Shown here: one piece after another, positions 8,571-16,934 of the stretch
Layout: each line of letters starts with the position of its first letter
How positions within the stretch are numbered: the first letter of the stretch is position 1
Assembly: GCA_038148895.1 (NCBI GenBank)
Contig: JBBVGQ010000003.1
From: Tamlana sp038148895
Lineage (GTDB): Bacteria > Bacteroidota > Bacteroidia > Flavobacteriales > Flavobacteriaceae
Direction: 5' to 3' (one strand)
Length of the DNA: 64,000 nucleotides
Notes under the pieces: generated by a model
Told to the model about the DNA's origin: nothing
The model's database searches: none
Seen by the model: only the letters and a program-made list of their open reading frames with translations
Made by a program: the position numbers and the translations under genes

Positions 8571-10094
8571 CTAACTTATCACAATGTTAAGCATTTTTTC
8601 AGTTGCTTTTATGGCCGAAACGGTTTGATCGGAATCCAAACCACGTGTTTTAAATTCCTTTTCAGGTGTTCTCCAAGTGATGATGGTCTCACACAATGCA
8701 TCCGAACGACTTCCCGGAGGGATTCTAACAGCATAATCAACCAAATCTGGCAGTATGCCCAGTTTTTGCTTTTTGAAAACATTTCTAATTGCCGTCATGA
8801 AGGCATCAAATTGTCCATCACCTTGCGAGTTTTCTTCAAAGGTATTATTTTCAATCGTAATTGAAACTGTTGTTGAAGGTCTTAATCCCTTTGAATGTGT
8901 TAACACATATGAATTCACCTTTACCTTTTCCACATAGTTGTAATCCAATACATCCGAGATGATATAAGGTAAATCCTCTTTGGTGACTACCTGTTTTTTA
9001 TCGCCCAATTCGATGATGCGTTGGGTGACTTTCTTCAAATCCTCGTCATTGAGCTGAAGCCCAAGTTCTTGTAAATTCTTTTGGATATTGGCCTTGCCAG
9101 AGGCTTTTCCCAAGGCATATTTTCTGGTTCTTCCAAAACGCTCTGGCATCAAATCACTGAAATAGAGATTCTTTTTGTTGTCGCCATCTGCATGGATTCC
9201 AGCAGTTTGCGTAAACACGTTAGCTCCAATGATCGGTTTGTTTGCAGGAATCATAACCCCTGAAAAGTTCTCAACCAATTTGCTTACCGTATATAAAACT
9301 TTTTCATTCACGCCTATTTCAACGCTTGGCAAATAATCATTGATTACGGCGATAGTACTTGCCATAGGCGCATTTCCAGCGCGTTCACCCATTCCATTAA
9401 TGGTAAGATGCAAACCATCTGCCCCTGCTTTTAACGCTTCAATGGCATTGGCAACGCCTAAATCATAATCGTTGTGCGCGTGAAAATCGAAATGAATGTT
9501 AGGATATTTATCCTTTATTTCCTTAATGAAATTATAAGATTCGCTTGGGGTTAAAACACCTAAAGTGTCTGGAAGCATAATACGTTTAACGGGCTGCGTT
9601 GCCAAAAAGGCCAAAAACTCAAAAACATAATCTTTTGAGTTTCGCATACCATTGCTCCAATCCTCAAGATAAACATTGGTTTCTATACCTTTTTCTGAAG
9701 CTAAAGAAATGACTTCCGAAATTCCCTTAAAATGCTGACTAGGAGTCTTTTTAAGCTGATGGGTTAAATGATTTAACGAACCTTTTGTGAGCAGATTTTG
9801 AACTTTTGCGCCTGCTTCAATCATCCAATCGATAGAAACACCTTTATCAACGAAAGTGAGCACTTCAACCTTGTCGATATAACCATTTTCAGAAGCCCAT
9901 TGGGTAACATCTTTTACCGCTTGAAACTCACCTGCAGATACTCTAGCTGAAGCTATTTCAATTCGGTCAACCTTTAACTCTTCAAGCAATAGCTTGGCGA
10001 TTGTTAATTTTTCAGAAGCAGAAAACGACACGCCTGAGGTCTGTTCACCATCACGCAATGTCGTGTCCATTATTTCTATTCGTTTTGTTGCCAT
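8571..10094 (-). CDS. 2-isopropylmalate / (R)-citramalate synthase family enzyme (LeuA/CimA type)
   Basis: A 507-residue acetyl-CoA-dependent synthase with an N-terminal TIM barrel, linker and C-terminal LeuA regulatory domain. Catalytic TTLRDGEQ spans 11-18 (R14, D15), the metal ligands are in FHAHNDYDLGVANA, and GIHADGD follows. Several segments are those of Leptospira-type citramalate synthase rather than classical LeuA: GEQTSGVSFS, EIASARVSAGE, NLLTKGSLNHL and NVYLEDWSNGMRNS. From memory, Leptospira CimA uses Leu81, Leu104, Tyr144 and Glu146 around pyruvate. With a constant offset of two, this protein has L79, L102, Y142 and E144. It may therefore condense pyruvate (isoleucine route), 2-oxoisovalerate (leucine route), or both. 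It sits 5 bases after leuD. Family certain, substrate uncertain. Confidence 0.85.
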   Translation of the reverse strand: MATKRIEIMDTTLRDGEQTSGVSFSASEKLTIAKLLLEELKVDRIEIASARVSAGEFQAVKDVTQWASENGYIDKVEVLTFVDKGVSIDWMIEAGAKVQNLLTKGSLNHLTHQLKKTPSQHFKGISEVISLASEKGIETNVYLEDWSNGMRNSKDYVFEFLAFLATQPVKRIMLPDTLGVLTPSESYNFIKEIKDKYPNIHFDFHAHNDYDLGVANAIEALKAGADGLHLTINGMGERAGNAPMASTIAVINDYLPSVEIGVNEKVLYTVSKLVENFSGVMIPANKPIIGANVFTQTAGIHADGDNKKNLYFSDLMPERFGRTRKYALGKASGKANIQKNLQELGLQLNDEDLKKVTQRIIELGDKKQVVTKEDLPYIISDVLDYNYVEKVKVNSYVLTHSKGLRPSTTVSITIENNTFEENSQGDGQFDAFMTAIRNVFKKQKLGILPDLVDYAVRIPPGSRSDALCETIITWRTPEKEFKTRGLDSDQTVSAIKATEKMLNIVIS

Positions 10095-10099
10095 TTAGG

Positions 10100-10696
10100 T
10101 TATAGCATCAAATCATTGGCAAAGGATTCTATGTCACCTTTCATATTTTGAAGGTAATCAATATCATCAAAGCCATTCAACATATTTTGTTTCTTGTAAG
10201 AGTTGATCTCGAAAGATTCCTGGTCACCAGTTGAAAGAATAGTAATGGTTTGGTTCGGAAGGTTTACTTCAATTTCTGTATTGGGGTCTTTGTAGATTTC
10301 CTCAAATATTTTCTCAGAAAACTCAGGACTAACCTGTACAGGAAGCACGCCAACGTTTAAACAGTTGTTTTTGAAAATATCGGCAAAAAAACTGGACACC
10401 ACGCAACGGAAACCGTAATCGTAAACCGCCCAAGCTGCATGTTCTCTAGAAGAACCAGAACCAAAGTTTTTTCCACCAACTAATATTTTACCACTGTAAA
10501 TGGGGTTGTTTAAAACAAAACTTTCTTTTGGTGAGTTATCAGAATTGTATCTCCAATCGCGAAATAAGTTGTCGCCGAACCCTTTACGTTCTGTAGCTTT
10601 TAAGAAACGTGCAGGGATGATTTGATCGGTATCTACATTTTCTAATGGTAATGGAACCGCTGAACTTGTTAATATATTGAATTTATCGTAAGCCAT
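10100..10696 (-). CDS. leuD: 3-isopropylmalate dehydratase small subunit
   Basis: A 198-residue swivel-domain subunit that joins LeuC to isomerise 2- to 3-isopropylmalate (and citramalate to 3-methylmalate). Family marks are PLENVDTDQIIPARFLK near the N terminus and GKNFGSGSSREHAAWAVYDY around residue 75. Length is normal. It lies 81 bases after leuC and 5 bases before the synthase gene, so it is clearly in the same operon. Confidence 0.97.
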   Translation of the reverse strand: MAYDKFNILTSSAVPLPLENVDTDQIIPARFLKATERKGFGDNLFRDWRYNSDNSPKESFVLNNPIYSGKILVGGKNFGSGSSREHAAWAVYDYGFRCVVSSFFADIFKNNCLNVGVLPVQVSPEFSEKIFEEIYKDPNTEIEVNLPNQTITILSTGDQESFEINSYKKQNMLNGFDDIDYLQNMKGDIESFANDLML

Positions 10697-10777
10697 GTTT
10701 TTAGTATTCAGTTACCAATTTTCAATTGGCAGTCATTTTTTATTTTAAATTAATTTTTCCTTTTTAGGTTTTAGGAC

Positions 10778-12172
10778 TTATAAAAGCGTTCTAGGGTCTG
10801 TTACTACACCTGTTACCGCTGCTGCTGCTGCCACCAATGGACTTGCAAGCATGGTTCTTGAACCAGGTCCTTGACGTCCTTCAAAGTTTCTGTTTGATGT
10901 ACTCACGGCATATTTCCCAGCAGGAATTTTATCGTCGTTCATTGCCAAACATGCAGAACAACCTGGCTGTCTCAATGTAAAACCAGCCTCGTGAATGATA
11001 TCCAAAATACCTTCTTCCTTGATTTTGTCTTCTACCTCATGAGATCCAGGAACCAACCAAGCGGTAATATGGTCTGCCTTTTTTCTACCTTTTACTATAG
11101 AAGCAAAAGCTCTGAAATCTTCAATTCTTCCATTGGTACAGCTACCTAAAAATACATAATCCACTTTTTTGCCTATCATTTGGTCGTTTTCACCGTAACC
11201 CATATATTCCAATGATTTTTTGTAGGTAGCCACACCACCTTCAACATCTTCAGCATCAGGAATATTATTGGTAATGCCAATACCCATACCCGGATTTGTT
11301 CCGTAGGTAATCATTGGTTCAATATCAGCAGCATCAAAGGTTATTTCCTTATCAAAAGTTGCATCTGCATCAGTTTTTAAGGTTTTCCAATGCGCAACAG
11401 CCTTATCCCATTCTTCACCTTTAAGCGAAAGTGGTTTGTCTTTTAAGTATGCAAAAGTGGTTTCGTCAGGAGCAATCATACCGCCACGAGCTCCCATTTC
11501 AATTGACAGGTTACAAACTGTCATACGGCCTTCCATGGTCATGTTTTCAAAAACATCACCAGCATATTCCACAAAATAACCGGTTGCTCCGGAAGTTGTT
11601 AATTTTGAAATGATATATAGCGCCACATCTTTTGGTGTAACTCCTTTGCCCAATTGTCCGTTAACATTAATGCGCATTTTCTTTGGCTTAGGCTGCATGA
11701 TGCACTGTGTGGATAGTACCATTTCTACTTCGGAAGTACCAATACCAAATGCAATAGCTCCAAAAGCACCGTGGGTTGAAGTATGTGAATCTCCACAAAC
11801 AATGGTAGCTCCTGGGAAGGTTATTCCATTTTCTGGACCAACAACATGTACAATACCATTCTTTTTATGCCCAAGTCCCCAATGGCTAATGCCATATTCT
11901 TTTGAGTTATCTTCTAAAGCTTTAAGCTGATTTGCAGAAAGCGGGTCTTCAACGGGTAAATGTTGGTTAATTGTTGGCGTATTATGATCTGCAGTGGCGA
12001 ATGTACGTTCAGGATACAATACCTCTAAACCTCTGTTTTTCAATCCTAAAAACGCAACAGGACTTGTTACTTCATGTATAAAATGACGGTCGATGAAAAA
12101 TACATCTGGGCCACCTTCAATTTTCCTTACAACATGCGAATCCCACACTTTGTCAAACAATGTCTTACTCAT
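10778..12172 (-). CDS. leuC: 3-isopropylmalate dehydratase large subunit
   Basis: A 464-residue aconitase-family subunit that carries a 4Fe-4S cluster. Cluster ligands are in FLGSCTNGRIEDFRAF and PGCSACLAMNDD. FPGATIVCGDSHTSTHGAFG and the C-terminal SNRNFEGRQGPGSRTMLASP are typical. It is the first gene of the leuCD-synthase-leuB operon. The 231-base upstream region holds a perfect -7 promoter box. No ilv genes are linked in this window. Confidence 0.97.
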   Translation of the reverse strand: MSKTLFDKVWDSHVVRKIEGGPDVFFIDRHFIHEVTSPVAFLGLKNRGLEVLYPERTFATADHNTPTINQHLPVEDPLSANQLKALEDNSKEYGISHWGLGHKKNGIVHVVGPENGITFPGATIVCGDSHTSTHGAFGAIAFGIGTSEVEMVLSTQCIMQPKPKKMRINVNGQLGKGVTPKDVALYIISKLTTSGATGYFVEYAGDVFENMTMEGRMTVCNLSIEMGARGGMIAPDETTFAYLKDKPLSLKGEEWDKAVAHWKTLKTDADATFDKEITFDAADIEPMITYGTNPGMGIGITNNIPDAEDVEGGVATYKKSLEYMGYGENDQMIGKKVDYVFLGSCTNGRIEDFRAFASIVKGRKKADHITAWLVPGSHEVEDKIKEEGILDIIHEAGFTLRQPGCSACLAMNDDKIPAGKYAVSTSNRNFEGRQGPGSRTMLASPLVAAAAAVTGVVTDPRTLL

Positions 12173-12210
12173 ATATGTTTAATTTTATTTTAAATCTTAA
12201 AAGAATGTGC

Positions 12211-12236
12211 TTTGGCAAAAGACTTGAACTGCCAAA
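12211..12236 (-). promoter_or_regulatory. Hairpin in the leuC 5' leader
   Basis: On the minus strand TTTGGCA (12236-12230) pairs with TGCCAAA (12217-12211) around a 12-base loop. It lies at the predicted transcript start of the leu operon, about 40 bases before the leuC ATG. No T run follows, so it is not a terminator; it might stabilise the mRNA or affect initiation. No leucine leader peptide was found behind the promoter. Confidence 0.3.
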
Positions 12237-12243
12237 AGGCTTG

Positions 12244-12251
12244 CAAATTTA
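12244..12251 (-). promoter_or_regulatory. Probable leu operon promoter (-7 box)
   Basis: TAAATTTG on the minus strand is a perfect TAnnTTTG box, 71 bases before leuC. Transcription would begin near 12237. No clear TTTG is seen at -33. Confidence 0.45.
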
Positions 12252-12403
12252 GGAAAAAGTCCTTGTTTTTTCAGCATATAATAAAATTTAACCCACTAGT
12301 CCATTTATTTTTATAAAATTGTTAATGGAATTTCAAATAATCAATAATTTTTTAATAGAAAAGCAATTATGATTATAAATTTTAAAGCAAATTTATATAC
12401 CGT

Positions 12404-12790
12404 TTAATCTAGTCTATCAGCCACATATTCCACCTCCGTTTTCCCATGGGGTTTAGATTTTCCATCTGGCCCCAAATTAACCATAACTATATTTGAAATG
12501 GTGATGATGGTTTCATGAGTCATTTTGTTTCTAACTTCACTACTTAAAACCAAAGAAGCTTTGCCAAATTTTACAACTTCAATACCAATTTCTACAATGT
12601 CGCCTTGTCTTGCAGACGATTTGAAATCGATTTCACTCATGTACTTGGTCACTACTTTTTGATTTTCTAATTGAATGATGGTGTAAAGCGCTGCTTCTTC
12701 GTCTATCCATTCTAGCAACCTTCCTCCAAATAAAGTCCCGTTGGCATTTAAATCTTCGGGTTTTACCCATTTTCTAGTGTGAAATCTCAT
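12404..12790 (-). CDS. Acyl-CoA thioesterase, YciA/hotdog fold
   Basis: A 128-residue single-domain hotdog protein. NGTLFGGRLLEWIDEEAAL near residues 17-36 is the conserved start of the acyl-CoA hydrolase subgroup, with the catalytic acidic residue in this helix, and DIVEIGIEVVKFGKASL follows the central strand. Such enzymes hydrolyse acyl-CoA to free acid and CoA in the cytosol and work as hexamers. It ends in a basic tail and overlaps nothing. It lies 16 bases after the DUF72 gene on the same strand. Confidence 0.85.
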   Translation of the reverse strand: MRFHTRKWVKPEDLNANGTLFGGRLLEWIDEEAALYTIIQLENQKVVTKYMSEIDFKSSARQGDIVEIGIEVVKFGKASLVLSSEVRNKMTHETIITISNIVMVNLGPDGKSKPHGKTEVEYVADRLD

Positions 12791-12806
12791 CTTTTTTTAA
12801 TTGTTT

Positions 12807-13706
12807 TTAAAATAGTTGTGGTTGCATGTCATCATCCGAATCATCGTTTGGTATTTTCAAACCATAACCTAATTCCTTATTTATTTTTTTGATAAAATAT
12901 GTGGACAGCAATGGTGATTCTTTTTCTATGTTTTGATGAATGAAAAAATCAATTTCCTTAATACCTTGGTCTTTCCATGTTTTTAAACGCTCTACCCAAT
13001 CATCCAATCGGCTATAGTCACTAGGGTGGTTTGCACCAACATACCTGACAAAAGCTGTGGGATTGGTTAATCGCATATGCAATAAATCGCGACGGCCAGC
13101 GGTATCGACAATGACGTTTGAAATATTATGGTTCTCCAAAAGTTGGTATAAATCTTCAGAAACGGATGTGTCATTGTACCAATCGGTATGCCTAAACTCA
13201 ATGGCTAAAGGAATTTCCTTAGGCCATTTTTCAACAAAATCAATTACCCTATTAAAATCCTTTGGCGTAAAATTATTATGCATTTGCAAAAATATAGTAC
13301 CCAGTTTTTCTTTTAAATTTGAAGCGTTGTACAAGTAGTTTTCAACCACCTCATTGGTGTTATTCAAACGTTTCCAATGGCTTATTTCTTGGTTAAGTTT
13401 TGGAAAAAACTTAAATCCTTCGGGTGTCTTATCGTACCATGTTGCAAACTGTTCTGCCGGAAATATGCGGTAAAATGTAGCATTTAACTCAATGGAATTA
13501 AACTGTTTGGAGTAGTATACCAATTCATCTTTTATACCTTTTGGGTAAAACCCTTTTAAATCAGCCTTGTTCCATTTTGCACAGCCTACATAAATTTCGG
13601 GCACGTTATCATCTTTCACCTTATTCAAAGCACCCTTGGTGTCTGGATGATCTTTTGGTAAAGTAAAATCAACGCCTCCGGGATTATCTGTGCTTCCAAA
13701 TTTCAT
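12807..13706 (-). CDS. DUF72 (YecE-type) protein
   Basis: A 299-residue soluble protein. EIYVGCAKWNKADLKGFYP, YSKQFNSIELNATFYR, FKFFPKLNQEISHWKRL, FLQMHNNFTPKDFNRV and the LAIEFRHTDWYND motif are the hallmarks of the DUF72/YecE TIM-barrel family. The family is widespread and its biochemical role is unproven. The C-terminal tail is acidic (NDDSDDDMQPQLF). It is first in a two-gene transcript with the thioesterase. Confidence 0.88.
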   Translation of the reverse strand: MKFGSTDNPGGVDFTLPKDHPDTKGALNKVKDDNVPEIYVGCAKWNKADLKGFYPKGIKDELVYYSKQFNSIELNATFYRIFPAEQFATWYDKTPEGFKFFPKLNQEISHWKRLNNTNEVVENYLYNASNLKEKLGTIFLQMHNNFTPKDFNRVIDFVEKWPKEIPLAIEFRHTDWYNDTSVSEDLYQLLENHNISNVIVDTAGRRDLLHMRLTNPTAFVRYVGANHPSDYSRLDDWVERLKTWKDQGIKEIDFFIHQNIEKESPLLSTYFIKKINKELGYGLKIPNDDSDDDMQPQLF

Positions 13707-13875
13707 ATCCTAATTAGTTTCATTAAAATTTTGGCCAATGGCCGGATTATAAAATCACTTCTAAGGAACAATAAAGATAGAAAAATCAGAAATGTTAATA
13801 ACCTCGTTAATAATAATAAATACGAATACTTCTATCAGGTTTGATAATATTTAATTTTAATGCAAATCTTTCAAC

Positions 13876-14292
13876 ATGAGCACCCGAAAATCCCAAATTA
13901 ACGGCATTCGCCCAGAAATTTTAAGCACCACAATTAATGACAACATGAGCAGCGACGAGCGGTTTCAAAATTTAGTTTTGCGCCCTGTTATTAAGTTCCA
14001 AAATGATTTATTAATTGAAGTTTTTAGAAATTACATTGCCAAGCACAAATCTGTGTTTTATGATTTATCTTTGGAGAAGCGTATTCTTTACATTGAAAAT
14101 GCCATTCATAAAGACATGAAGTTTCGTAACTCCATGAAAGGCATGGTGATAGGCGTTTTTAGCGTTGAAGAATACCTTATTTACATTGAAAACTCTTCAG
14201 CATTGAACAAGCGCATGATGAACCTTGTAAAGGAACGTTTACTAAGCCAAATTCAATTGTTTGAAAAACCTGAACTACTAACAGCAGTTTAA
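13876..14292 (+). CDS. Conserved flavobacterial hypothetical protein
   Basis: A 138-residue soluble protein with no signal peptide. It begins with a polar segment (GIRPEILSTTINDNMSSDERFQNLVLRPVIKFQND) and is then helical and charged (LSLEKRILYIENAIHKDMKFRNSMKGMVIGVF, ending with NSSALNKRMMNLVKERL). Related flavobacterial proteins are sometimes labelled glyoxalase by automated pipelines, but I see no glyoxalase metal-binding motif. It lies 7 bases before a GreA-like gene on the same strand and probably shares its transcript. Confidence 0.7.
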   Translation: MSTRKSQINGIRPEILSTTINDNMSSDERFQNLVLRPVIKFQNDLLIEVFRNYIAKHKSVFYDLSLEKRILYIENAIHKDMKFRNSMKGMVIGVFSVEEYLIYIENSSALNKRMMNLVKERLLSQIQLFEKPELLTAV

Positions 14293-14299
14293 ATATTTG

Positions 14300-14746
14300 A
14301 TGACCACTAAACTAAAACTTCTGCAGATTTGTAATGATCTTGTGGATAAGCGCATTAATGGCTATAAAGAAGAAATCAGCTTAATAAAGGATGCCATTGA
14401 GAGTAGCGATAAAGGAAACCTTGAAGATGATGATGTTGGAAATAGCAACTTACTTAGCGACTTGGAAAAGAACCTTGGTTATTTAGCTGATGCACAAAAA
14501 AACAAGGCCCAATTACTGCTTATTAAACCCAATATTGTTAATGCTGAGGCTGTTTTAGGAAGTATTGTAAAAACCAATTTAATGAATTTTTACATTGCTG
14601 TAAGCTTGGGTAAAATTGATTTGGAGGATGAAAGCTATTATGCCATTTCATTCAGCTCACCTATTGGACAATTACTGAGGAACAAAAAGGTGAACGACCA
14701 ATTTGAATTCAACCAATCCAAATATATCATTAAAGAAATTAAATAA
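14300..14746 (+). CDS. GreA/GreB C-terminal-like protein
   Basis: A 148-residue soluble protein with a helical N-terminal half (LVDKRINGYKEEISLIKDAIESS, then an acidic linker) and a C-terminal domain resembling the FKBP-like domain of Gre transcript-cleavage factors: YYAISFSSPIGQLLRNKKV then FEFNQSKYIIKEI. Gre factors bind the RNA polymerase secondary channel; whether this short form does so is not known. ATG at 14300 is chosen over the preceding in-frame TTG at 14297. Its end overlaps the convergent DUF2461 gene by 8 bases. Confidence 0.72.
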   Translation: MTTKLKLLQICNDLVDKRINGYKEEISLIKDAIESSDKGNLEDDDVGNSNLLSDLEKNLGYLADAQKNKAQLLLIKPNIVNAEAVLGSIVKTNLMNFYIAVSLGKIDLEDESYYAISFSSPIGQLLRNKKVNDQFEFNQSKYIIKEIK

Positions 14747-15419
14747 GCGAAACTCCATTTAGATCGGTGGTTAGCACATCGCTCATATAGTCAAAAAATG
14801 GTCTTACGGCCTTAAAAGCAACATCTAATTCATTTATAAAATCTGGAGATAAAACTTCTTTATCCGTAAATTTTTTGGTGAAAATGTATTGTTTCTTTTT
14901 GATTAAATCTATGGCTTTATGGTCTTTGCTAAACCCTTTTGGGGCTGTTTTTACTTCATCACCAACAAAGGTGTCACCCCAAACGCTGTTGAATTTTTTA
15001 TTGTCCAGGATTTCACGAATTTCATCATCATCCATTTCAAATTCCTTTCTAATGCGTAATAAATCTGCTGGTGCCGGTTCCCAAAACCCTGTGGCAATAA
15101 AACTTTCGTTGTTGGGCTGAATGTGAAGATAGTAGCCACCTCTTAATCGTGGTTTTACTCTATGGAACGAACCACCAAAATGGGTTTTGTATGGTAATTT
15201 GTTTTTTGAAAATCGGACATCTCTATAAATCCTGAATATTTTTAGTTTATCTACTTCATCATGCTTATTTAGGTTTTCAAAAACATTTTTATAGAATAAT
15301 TTAACCTCTTTTTCAATTGCTTTGAATTCGGATTTGTTTTCATTAAACCAATCGCGGTTATTGTTTTTTTCAAGGTTTTTGAAAAATTCGAAGACGGATT
15401 TTGGAATAGTAGCACTCAT
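14739..15419 (-). CDS. DUF2461 family protein
   Basis: A 226-residue soluble protein beginning with IPKSVFEFFKNLEKNNNRDWF. It has the DUF2461 marks RDVRFSKNKLPYKTHFG, GGYYLHIQPNNESFIATGFWEP and the C-terminal KKFTDKEVLSPDF. The family is common in bacteria and fungi with no assigned reaction. It lies 72 bases after the truA-like gene on the same strand with no terminator between, so it is probably the last gene of the long his transcript. Confidence 0.85.
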   Translation of the reverse strand: MSATIPKSVFEFFKNLEKNNNRDWFNENKSEFKAIEKEVKLFYKNVFENLNKHDEVDKLKIFRIYRDVRFSKNKLPYKTHFGGSFHRVKPRLRGGYYLHIQPNNESFIATGFWEPAPADLLRIRKEFEMDDDEIREILDNKKFNSVWGDTFVGDEVKTAPKGFSKDHKAIDLIKKKQYIFTKKFTDKEVLSPDFINELDVAFKAVRPFFDYMSDVLTTDLNGVSLI

Positions 15420-15491
15420 TGAAGAAATTTTTGGTTGATGAAATTATGAAAATTAAGTCGATTTATGAAGTTTCAGCTGATGAAACCTTAA

Positions 15492-16268
15492 TTATTCAAA
15501 CTCTATGTTTTTTAAAATCAACCCTGAGGCCGGGGCTATATACTCCATCTTCATGTTGCTATTGGGCAATAAGCTTGCGCGAATATCATCCAAAGATAAT
15601 TTTCCTTTCCCTAAATCAATAAGCGCTCCCATAATCAGTCTAATCTGGTTGCGCATAAAACCTTTTCCTTTTACTCGCAGTAAATAGGTTTTTTCAGGAA
15701 AATAACTTGCGGTATAAAGTGTGTTTTCAATAAGTTCACAGGTGAAGATTTCTCTCGCATAAACACCATTGTCCGTGGGTTTGTAACAATAAGACCTTAA
15801 ATAATTTTTACCTTGAAATAATTTAGCTCCAAGTTTCATGAGTTCAATGTCTAAGTCATCTAAAATGGTGGTCATAATCGGAGCACAAAAAGGGTGACAT
15901 TTTTCACCATAAGTAAATAAATAAAGGTATTCCTTTACTTTTGAATGGTTGATGATGTTGAATTTAGAATCAACCTCTTTGATTCTGAGCGCTCGAATAT
16001 CCTGCGGAAGGTTATAATTAAAAAGATTCAGAAATTCTGATTCATTTTCAATTGGTTCATTCAAAAATAACTCGAAGGCCGCACATTCGGCGGAAACCAT
16101 CGCGTCAGTTCTACCAGAACTTAAGGTTTTAAATGGTTTACCTTCCAGAATAAATTTCAAGGTTCTATCTACCATCAAATGAAGGGTTTTAACATCTGGC
16201 TGTTTTTGCCAACCATGAAACCGATAGCCCAAATATTGAATTTTTATAACGTAGAAGAACTTTTTCAA
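15492..16268 (-). CDS. truA: TruA-like tRNA pseudouridine synthase (HisT homologue) in the his operon
   Basis: A 258-residue pseudouridine synthase. In enteric bacteria TruA (HisT) modifies positions 38-40 of the tRNA anticodon arm. The N-terminal IQYLGYRFHGWQKQP, the catalytic segment SGRTDAMVSA with Asp55, and the C-terminal KGKGFMRNQIRLIMGAL are visible. Canonical TruA reads GRTDAGVHA; here Gly and His are replaced by Met and Ser, so this may be a divergent paralogue with a different target. The start is TTG at 16268, 6 bases after the hisIE stop; no ATG occurs before residue 32. Spacing makes it part of the his operon, notable because hisT mutations relieve his attenuation in Salmonella. 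Confidence 0.82.
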   Translation of the reverse strand: MKKFFYVIKIQYLGYRFHGWQKQPDVKTLHLMVDRTLKFILEGKPFKTLSSGRTDAMVSAECAAFELFLNEPIENESEFLNLFNYNLPQDIRALRIKEVDSKFNIINHSKVKEYLYLFTYGEKCHPFCAPIMTTILDDLDIELMKLGAKLFQGKNYLRSYCYKPTDNGVYAREIFTCELIENTLYTASYFPEKTYLLRVKGKGFMRNQIRLIMGALIDLGKGKLSLDDIRASLLPNSNMKMEYIAPASGLILKNIEFE

Positions 16269-16274
16269 ACTGAA

Positions 16275-16868
16275 CTACTTATGTCTCCCCTGTAACTCCT
16301 TTTCGATGTCTTTTAAGGTAAAACCTTTAGCTTGAAGCAACATTAAATAATGAAAAAATAGGTCGGCTGATTCGTACAAGAATAGTTCATCGTTGTTATC
16401 CATGGCCTCAATGACCGTTTCCACAGCCTCCTCTCCTACTTTTTGGGCCACTTTATTGATGCCTTTTGAAAACAAACTAGCCACATAAGATTTTGCGGTA
16501 TCCTTATTTGCCACTCGTTGGGCTATAACATTTTCAAGAGTTGAAAAGAATCCATAATTAGGCGTATTGTCCTCGCCCCAACAATTGTCCGTACCTTTGT
16601 GACAGGTTGGGCCAACAGGATTAACTTGTATTAAAAGGGTATCGTTATCACAATCGTTTTTAATATCAACAAGGTTTAAGAAATTGCCGCTCTCCTCACC
16701 TTTTGTCCATAAACGTTGTTTACTTCGGCTATAAAAAGTAACCTTTTTTGTTTCCAATGTTTTTTGATAAGCCTCTTCACTCATATATCCCAACATCAAA
16801 ACGTTTTTTGTTGTTGCATCTTGAATTATTGCAGGAACTAATCCGTGGGCATCGTATTTAATTTTCAT
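16275..16868 (-). CDS. hisIE: Bifunctional phosphoribosyl-AMP cyclohydrolase / phosphoribosyl-ATP pyrophosphatase
   Basis: A 197-residue fusion that removes pyrophosphate from PR-ATP and opens the ring of PR-AMP (histidine steps 2 and 3). The HisI domain (1-105) has VLMLGYMSEEAY, FYSRSKQRLWTKGEESGN, the DCDNDTLLIQV metal site and CHKGTDNCW. The HisE domain (about 110-197) has KGINKVAQKVGEEAVETVIEA and the DLFFHYLMLL helix. It is followed at 6 bases by the truA-like gene and preceded by a 66-base gap holding a palindromic repeat. Confidence 0.96.
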   Translation of the reverse strand: MKIKYDAHGLVPAIIQDATTKNVLMLGYMSEEAYQKTLETKKVTFYSRSKQRLWTKGEESGNFLNLVDIKNDCDNDTLLIQVNPVGPTCHKGTDNCWGEDNTPNYGFFSTLENVIAQRVANKDTAKSYVASLFSKGINKVAQKVGEEAVETVIEAMDNNDELFLYESADLFFHYLMLLQAKGFTLKDIEKELQGRHK

Positions 16869-16897
16869 AATTTCGGTTTATGGAATGCTAAAATAAT

Positions 16898-16920
16898 ACT
16901 TCGACTGAGCTCAGTATGGC
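16898..16920. repeat. Palindromic intergenic element between hisF and hisIE
   Basis: The sequence ACTTCGACTGAGCTCAGTATGGC contains the perfect palindrome CTGAGCTCAG (16905-16914). Elements built on CTTCGACT(N)2GCTCAGT are scattered through many Bacteroidota genomes, so this is probably one copy of a dispersed repeat. A second copy was not found in the window. Confidence 0.4.
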
Positions 16921-16934
16921 AATCAGCATGACGA

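Noticed and set aside
12197..12277. 26-residue minus-strand frame before leuC, considered as a leucine leader peptide
   Set aside because: Only four Leu are scattered among 26 residues, the predicted promoter lies inside it, and no terminator hairpin with a T run follows.
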